Below are positions 57,981-64,000 of a stretch of DNA of 64,000 bases, one piece after another. Origin of the DNA: Comamonadaceae bacterium OS-4 (GTDB lineage: Bacteria > Pseudomonadota > Gammaproteobacteria > Burkholderiales > Burkholderiaceae_C); the NCBI GenBank assembly GCA_027924025.1, contig AP026970.1, positions 2,378,501 through 2,442,500 of the forward strand, given 5' to 3'. The position numbers and the translations under genes were made by a program. Position 1 is the first letter of the stretch, and the number at the start of each line of letters is the position of its first letter. Under the pieces are notes generated by a model, which did not search any database, had not been told where the DNA came from, and was given only the letters and a program-made list of their open reading frames with translations.

Positions 57981-59413
57981 CTGCCACTGACACTTTGCGC
58001 GATACCTTGCGCGCCACCCTGCGCACCCTCGTGGGCGAAGCACACGTACTCACCGAGGGCGACCTCACCGCTTACGAGCAAGACTGGCGCAAACGCGAGC
58101 GCGGACGCGCCTTGGCCGTGGTGCGCCCGGGCACGACTGAAGAGGTTGCCGCAGTGGTCAAAGCCTGCGCGGCAGCCGGTGTGAGCTTGGTGCCGCAAGG
58201 CGGCAACACCGGCATGGTGGTGGGCTCTATCCCCGATGCCACCGGCACCCAGGTGCTGCTGAGCCTGCAGCGGCTGAACCGCATCCGCACAGTTGACGCG
58301 GCCAACCTGACCGTGACGGTCGAGGCCGGCTGCGTGCTGCAAACCCTGCAAGAGGCGTGCGAGAAAGAAGGTTTTTTGTTTCCCCTGAGCCTGGCCGCCG
58401 AAGGCAGCTGCACCATTGGCGGCAACCTGGCCACCAATGCCGGCGGCACCCAGGTCGTTCGCTACGGCAACACCCGCGAGCTGTGCCTGGGCCTGGAGGT
58501 GGTAACTGCGCAGGGCGAAGTCTGGAGCGGCCTGACCGGCCTGCGCAAAGACAACACCGGCTACGACCTGCGCCACCTGTTCATTGGCTCCGAGGGCACG
58601 CTGGGTGTGATCACCGCGGCCACCTTGCGCATGTACCCTATGCCGGCCTCGCAGCTCACCGCGTTTGCGGCTGTGCCCTCGCTCGATGCTGCGGTGGAGT
58701 TGCTGGGCCTGGCCCACAAACACCTGAACGCCGGCCTTACCGGCTTTGAGGTGATGGGAGACTTTGCGCTGGGCTTGGTGCGCAAACACTTTCCGCAGCA
58801 AAACGTGCCGTTTGCTGGACTGAGCCCTTACTGCGTGGTGCTTGAGAACTCCGACCACGAGTCGGAAAGCCATGCGCGCGAACAATTCGAGCGCTTGCTG
58901 GAAGCAGCACTCGAGCAAGGCTGTGTGCTCGACGCCGTGGTGGCTGAAAACATTGCTCAAGCTCGCGCGCTGTGGCACATCCGCGAGAGCATTCCGCTCG
59001 CCCAGGCCCAAGAGGGCCTGAACATCAAGCACGATATCTCGATTGCTGTGTCACGCATTCCGGCCTTTGTGGCAGAAACCGATGCGCTGCTGGAACAACA
59101 CTTTCCCGGCGCGCGGCTGGTCAACTACGGCCACCTGGGCGACGGCAACCTGCACTACAACGTGCAGGCCCCTGAAAGCGCGGATGCCGAAGCGTTTTTG
59201 CGTGATCAGGAAGGCCCGATCAACGCCCTGGTCTACGAAGTGGTGGACCGCTACAACGGCTCGATTTCGGCAGAGCACGGCATCGGCAGCTTGAAGCGCG
59301 AAAAGCTGGCCCACCACAAATCGCCCGTGGCCTTGAGCGCCATGCGCGCCATCAAGGGCGCGCTGGACCCCCACAACCTGTTGAACCCGGGCCGGGTGCT
59401 CTCGCTTGACTAG
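57977..59413 (+). CDS. FAD-binding 2-hydroxyacid dehydrogenase (D-2-hydroxyglutarate/lactate type)
   Basis: Flavoprotein of 478 residues. The FAD-binding type 4 domain (about 45-225) carries VPQGGNTGMVVGSIPD and GNLATNAGGTQVVRYGN; the C-terminal oxidase domain has YGHLGDGNLHYNVQAP and AEHGIGSLKREKLAHHKSP with the usual metal- and substrate-binding His/Glu. Closest to D-2-hydroxyglutarate and D-lactate dehydrogenases; the exact acid is not readable. Start ATG 57977 overlaps the DUF2069 stop. Confidence 0.9.
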   Translation: MTATDTLRDTLRATLRTLVGEAHVLTEGDLTAYEQDWRKRERGRALAVVRPGTTEEVAAVVKACAAAGVSLVPQGGNTGMVVGSIPDATGTQVLLSLQRLNRIRTVDAANLTVTVEAGCVLQTLQEACEKEGFLFPLSLAAEGSCTIGGNLATNAGGTQVVRYGNTRELCLGLEVVTAQGEVWSGLTGLRKDNTGYDLRHLFIGSEGTLGVITAATLRMYPMPASQLTAFAAVPSLDAAVELLGLAHKHLNAGLTGFEVMGDFALGLVRKHFPQQNVPFAGLSPYCVVLENSDHESESHAREQFERLLEAALEQGCVLDAVVAENIAQARALWHIRESIPLAQAQEGLNIKHDISIAVSRIPAFVAETDALLEQHFPGARLVNYGHLGDGNLHYNVQAPESADAEAFLRDQEGPINALVYEVVDRYNGSISAEHGIGSLKREKLAHHKSPVALSAMRAIKGALDPHNLLNPGRVLSLD

Positions 59414-59416
59414 CCT

Positions 59417-60574
59417 GTGACGCATTTGATTCTTCTGGGCATTGTGTATGTGTCCTTCATCAGTTTGGGGCTGCCGGACGGCATTCTGGGCGTAGCGTGG
59501 CCTGCCATCCGCACCGATATGGGCCAGCCCCTGGCGGCAGTGGGTGCCATCACCATCACCATGACCATTTGCTCGGCTACCGCAAGTTTTTTTGCGGGGG
59601 CGATTGCCAAGCGCATGGGCACCGGTGCCGTGGTGGCTACCAGTTGCCTGATGACAGCGCTGGCGCTGCTGGGCTTCTCAGAGGCGCCCTCTTTCGGCTG
59701 GTTGGTTGCACTGGCGGTGCCGCTGGGCTTGGGTGCTGGGGCGGTGGATGCCAGCCTGAACCACTTTGTGGCGGCGCATTATTCGTCCCGCCACATGAAC
59801 TGGCTGCATGGCTTCTGGGGCGTGGGCGCCACCACCGGCCCGCTGATCATGGGCTTGGCACTGGCCAGCAGTGGCGGCTGGGCGCTGGGGGTACGCAGCA
59901 TCGGGCTGATGCAACTGACGCTCGCAGTGGCACTGTTTGCCACACTGGCGCTCTGGGCCAAAGAACACGCCAAGCCCCCCGCCGGTGACGACGCGCATGG
60001 CGAGGCGGCGTTCAAACCCGTGCGCCCGCTGGCGACTTGGTTGGCGCCCACCTTGTTTTTGTTGTATGTAGCGGCCGAGATGGGCACCGGCCTGTGGGCG
60101 GCCAGTATTCTGGTGACCGACCGTGGCCTCGCGCAGGCGCAGGCGGGCATCTGGGTGTCGGTGTATTTCGGCTCAATCACCGCCGGGCGTTTTGCGGTGG
60201 GGCTGATCGCCAACCGGCTGGGCAACCGCCGGCTGGTGCGGCTGGGCATTTGGGTGGCTGCGGCGGGTGCGCTGGTGTTTGCACTGCCCGGCGTATTTGG
60301 CAGCGCAGCCAGCTTCGGGCTGGTGCTCATGGGCTTGGGCTGTGCGCCGATATTCCCGTCGCTGATGCATGAGACTGCGCGCCGCTTTCCGGAGGACGTG
60401 GCCCTCACCGTCATCGGCCGGCAAATGACCTTTGCCTATGCCGGTGGCTCGGTCATTCCCGCAGGTTTCGGGCTGCTGGCTACCTGGGCCGGCTTGGGCG
60501 CGGTGATGCCAGTGGTAGTGGTCATCCTGCTGGCGCTGCTGGCACTGGCCGCAGCGCTCGACCGAATGACCTGA
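59417..60574 (+). CDS. MFS transporter
   Basis: 385 residues with about twelve helices of the major facilitator superfamily. VSFISLGLPDGILGVAWPAIRTDMG and GAGAVDASLNHFVAAHYSSRHMNWLHGFWGVGA-type segments recall the FucP/YbjJ-like group. It begins with GTG three bases after the preceding stop, so it is probably co-transcribed with the hydroxyacid dehydrogenase gene and might move its substrate (inference). Confidence 0.85.
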   Translation: MTHLILLGIVYVSFISLGLPDGILGVAWPAIRTDMGQPLAAVGAITITMTICSATASFFAGAIAKRMGTGAVVATSCLMTALALLGFSEAPSFGWLVALAVPLGLGAGAVDASLNHFVAAHYSSRHMNWLHGFWGVGATTGPLIMGLALASSGGWALGVRSIGLMQLTLAVALFATLALWAKEHAKPPAGDDAHGEAAFKPVRPLATWLAPTLFLLYVAAEMGTGLWAASILVTDRGLAQAQAGIWVSVYFGSITAGRFAVGLIANRLGNRRLVRLGIWVAAAGALVFALPGVFGSAASFGLVLMGLGCAPIFPSLMHETARRFPEDVALTVIGRQMTFAYAGGSVIPAGFGLLATWAGLGAVMPVVVVILLALLALAAALDRMT

Positions 60575-60589
60575 TCAGGCCAAGGCAAA

Positions 60590-61930
<1,341 letters not shown>

Positions 61931-62094
61931 GCAAGCGGCGCGATAAGCGCGGTGAAAATAGGCCAAAGGCGGCGGAGCGCCAGATTCTGCGCGTGTTGCC
62001 CGCGCGCGGCCAGCAAAATGTGGGCAAATTCCATGCGGAAATGTCTTCACCGTATGCAGGGCAGACATACCCCGCCCACCCTACAATTTCAACC

Positions 62095-62754
62095 ATGACC
62101 AGCCCTACTCCCCAGCGCCCTGTGCGCAGCCAGTACGAAGACTTCATGCGCCATGTGCACACGACGGGTGTGTTCAAACCAGACCGCACCGGCACCGGCA
62201 CCACCAGCGTGTTTGGACACCAGATGCGGTTTGACCTGAACGAAGGCTTTCCCCTGGTCACCACCAAGAAAGTGCACCTGCGCAGCATCATTCAAGAGCT
62301 GCTGTGGTTTCTGACCGGGTCGAGCAACAACAACTGGCTCAAAGAGCGCGGCGTCACTATCTGGGACGAATGGGCCAACCCCGAAACCGGCGACCTGGGC
62401 CCGGTCTACGGCGTGCAGTGGCGCAGCTGGCCCACGCCGGATGGTGGTCACATCGACCAGATTGCCGACGTCATCAAAACCCTCAAGAGCAACCCCGACA
62501 GCCGCCGCATCATCGTGAGCGCCTGGAACGTGGCCGAGCTCCACAAAATGGCGCTGATGCCCTGCCACGCCTTCTTCCAGTTTTATGTGACGCCGGCCGA
62601 AACTGAAGGCGGCAAAGGCCGCCTCAGCTGCCAGCTCTACCAGCGCAGTGCCGACATCTTTTTATTTAACTACCATCCAAGTTTTGTACAGACAGGGATT
62701 TCTGATGTTCCTTTTCTTGCACAGACTGGAATTTCAAAAGTTCCTTTTTTTTAA
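62095..62754 (+). pseudogene. thyA: Thymidylate synthase, truncated by an integrated element
   Basis: Methylates dUMP to dTMP with methylene-tetrahydrofolate. Codons 1 to about 189 are normal Thy[63 protein letters not shown] and the catalytic Cys in [14 protein letters not shown]. Family consensus ([17 protein letters not shown]) is broken after DIF at about base 62660. The frame then runs 30 codons into unrelated AT-rich DNA and stops at 62754. The last third, with the folate- and dUMP-binding segments, is missing, so the product should be inactive. Confidence 0.93.
62688..62748 (+). repeat. Two imperfect direct repeats at the element's left end
   Basis: ACAGACAGGGATTTC...GTTCCTTTT (62688-62715) and ACAGACTGGAATTTC...GTTCCTTTT (62721-62748) repeat with a 33-base period. 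They lie just inside the thyA junction, where arm or accessory recombinase-binding sites would be expected. Confidence 0.7.
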
Positions 62755-62783
62755 TTGCATTGTTTTTTTTGTTACCATATATT
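62755..62783 (+). promoter_or_regulatory. Promoter for the tyrosine recombinase gene
   Basis: TTGCAT (62755-62760), 17 bases, then TATATT (62778-62783): a good sigma70 match in AT-rich sequence, 31 bases before the recombinase ATG. The spacer contains a run of eight T. Confidence 0.65.
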
Positions 62784-62814
62784 TGAACAATTGTTTATTT
62801 CATGAGTGTTCTCA

Positions 62815-63957
62815 ATGCATCTGTATTCGCCAAAGTCCTTATCGCCAAAGCAGTACATCCTGTTTGACGACAGTGAGCGAATTGCAGTACTTCCGACTGA
62901 TTTCATTCGACACTTGTCTGGCCCCCCTCGAAATAGAGCGGACGGCACGCTGGCTCTGTATGCAGTCAGGCTGCGGGACTTCTGTGCTTTTCTGGAGGGC
63001 CACCCCGCGTATGGCCAGATTCGAGTCGATGACGCAATTCGAGCAGTGGGGTTTCCTGCGATAGATGAGTTCTATAGGTCCTGCCAAGCGAAGGGATTCG
63101 GAGAATCCACTATGCGCGGTTACGAGGTCGTCGTGAAGTCGTTCACTGATTGGCTAGTCACCGAAAGCGCTGGACGCGCAAGAGAGCATGCGTTGTATGA
63201 CAACGAGCGATATCGAACACCAGCACCATCAAGAAGGATGGCTCGGTATTTGACACTTGAACAGGTCACAACGTTGATTCTGGGAATGCATTGGGAATCT
63301 CAGCGCCTGATTACGCATTTCATCTATGACACTGCGGTTCGAGTCTCTGAGGTGCCACGTGTCCTGAAAAGTGACATGCCGAAGGTAGAGGACTATCCTG
63401 CAAATCAAATGTACTTTCCCCTTTTGGTCAGGGGAAGCAAAGGGCGTGGCAAGCAGATTAAGGAACGGTTTACGTTGATTTCCAGAGCGATGCTGGTGCG
63501 AATGCATCGATATTTCAACTCCCGACAATATTCAAAAAACTGTGCTTGGCCCGAAGAGCAAAAGCCAGCATTCCTGAACACCTACGGTGAGCCTTTGAAG
63601 GCAACGGCCATCCAGAAATTTTTCTCGGATGCACTTGGGCGGACGGACCTTTCCAAGGGAACTCCCCACTTACTGCGACATGGCGGGGCCTACTCCATCA
63701 TGCGCTCCGAGCACGGTAACACGTTGCTGGACAATTTATTGATTGTGCAGCGTTGCTTGGGGCACGCTCAAATCAGCACCACAGAGATTTACACGCATAT
63801 TCCTGCACCTGCACTGCAGCGAATCGAGGAGTGCCAAGGAGTCGACAGCATTCGGTACCGATATGAAGAAGCACAGCAAATTCTCGAGAGAACTTTCATA
63901 CCAGAAAGGAAGCTACCAAAAGCTCGAAGAATTGGAGTTCCTCAATGCCCGCAATAA
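62815..63957 (+). CDS. Tyrosine recombinase (phage-integrase family)
   Basis: 380 residues from ATG 62815 (an in-frame GTG lies at 62806). The N-terminal core-binding domain spans about 30-135 (RDFCAFLEGHP, STMRGYEVVVKSFTDWL) and the catalytic domain about 150-345. Active-site residues are all present: Arg in DTAVRVSEV, Lys in RGSKGRGKQ, HLLRHG (His-x-x-Arg), LGHAQISTTEIYTHI (His and nucleophile Tyr). A basic tail of about 40 residues follows. The stop lies inside the next ORF (13-base overlap). Codon use is AT-richer than the host genes. Confidence 0.93.
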   Translation: MHLYSPKSLSPKQYILFDDSERIAVLPTDFIRHLSGPPRNRADGTLALYAVRLRDFCAFLEGHPAYGQIRVDDAIRAVGFPAIDEFYRSCQAKGFGESTMRGYEVVVKSFTDWLVTESAGRAREHALYDNERYRTPAPSRRMARYLTLEQVTTLILGMHWESQRLITHFIYDTAVRVSEVPRVLKSDMPKVEDYPANQMYFPLLVRGSKGRGKQIKERFTLISRAMLVRMHRYFNSRQYSKNCAWPEEQKPAFLNTYGEPLKATAIQKFFSDALGRTDLSKGTPHLLRHGGAYSIMRSEHGNTLLDNLLIVQRCLGHAQISTTEIYTHIPAPALQRIEECQGVDSIRYRYEEAQQILERTFIPERKLPKARRIGVPQCPQ

Positions 63958-64000
63958 AGAACATAGTTCCCCTCGACGTTCGCGAGTACGGTCGACCGCC
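63945..64000 (+). CDS. Start of a second ORF overlapping the recombinase gene, cut by the window
   Basis: ATG at 63945 opens a frame of 18 complete codons (MPAIKNIVPLDVREYGRP) that overlaps the recombinase stop by 13 bases in another frame. Such overlaps are typical of adjacent recombinase genes in Tn554-like and recombinase-in-trio elements, so a second recombinase is likely, but too little is visible to show it. Confidence 0.55.
   Translation, partial: MPAIKNIVPLDVREYGRP

Larger units (their letters stand above)
62660..64000 (+). mobile_element. Left end of a tyrosine-recombinase integrative element in thyA
   Basis: From about 62660 composition changes abruptly from GC-rich to AT-rich and homology to ThyA stops in mid-motif. 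The segment has two direct repeats at its edge, a promoter, a tyrosine recombinase and the overlapping start of another ORF. The arrangement resembles multi-recombinase elements such as Tn554 relatives, recombinase-in-trio elements and GInt islands (family knowledge). The other end, target duplication and cargo lie beyond 64000. Confidence 0.8.

Noticed and set aside
57758..59032. 424-codon minus-strand open frame over the FAD oxidase gene
   Set aside because: Antisense shadow; the plus-strand protein has full family motifs.

Overview
The window looks like a chromosomal segment of a betaproteobacterium of the Comamonadaceae, most like Rhodoferax and its relatives. The evidence is the gene order ([56 protein letters not shown]), the polyhydroxybutyrate genes (phaR, phaZ), tandem glycine riboswitches, and a dispersed repeat with the core ATAGCTGCTCGCGCATATT that I associate with this family. 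Base composition is GC-rich, except in a few short stretches and at the extreme right end.

Layout. Bases 1-16310 are on the minus strand. They hold nearly all of carA, then (in transcription order from the right) a long run from rpsB through translation, isoprenoid, phospholipid, outer-membrane assembly and lipid A genes to an rRNA methyltransferase. Bases 16581-21069 (plus) hold a DadA-like oxidoreductase, an HDOD protein, a metallo-beta-lactamase-fold hydrolase and the NAD(P)HX repair enzyme. Bases 21139-30277 hold rnr, tRNA-Leu(CAG), rimO, phaR, tRNA-Val(GAC), two short-chain dehydrogenases with operator-like palindromes, an EamA transporter and ETF:ubiquinone oxidoreductase. Bases 30340-40024 hold a hydrolase, an acyltransferase and a glycine module: riboswitch, gcvT-gcvH-gcvP, second riboswitch, dadA-sdaA. 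Bases 40087-62094 are mixed: small envelope proteins, chaA, a PhnD-like lipoprotein coupled to a GGDEF-EAL protein, aroC, GST, phaZ, a CBS protein, metY, a YihY-family protein, an FAD oxidase, an MFS transporter and malic enzyme.

Right end. thyA is interrupted after codon ~189 by AT-rich foreign DNA. This DNA carries two ~28-bp direct repeats, a strong sigma70-type promoter, an apparently intact tyrosine recombinase and the start of a second, overlapping ORF at the edge. I read it as the left end of a recombinase-driven integrative element whose cargo and other end lie outside the window.

Two signals stand out. The first is the interrupted thyA: the junction lies within a few bases of the conserved site used by the phage T4 td intron (recalled). 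The second is the dispersed ~55-bp repeat. I found eight copies, all in the same orientation, and five lie inside coding genes (rRNA methyltransferase, lpxB, an EamA transporter, gcvT, gcvP) and are translated without breaking the frame.
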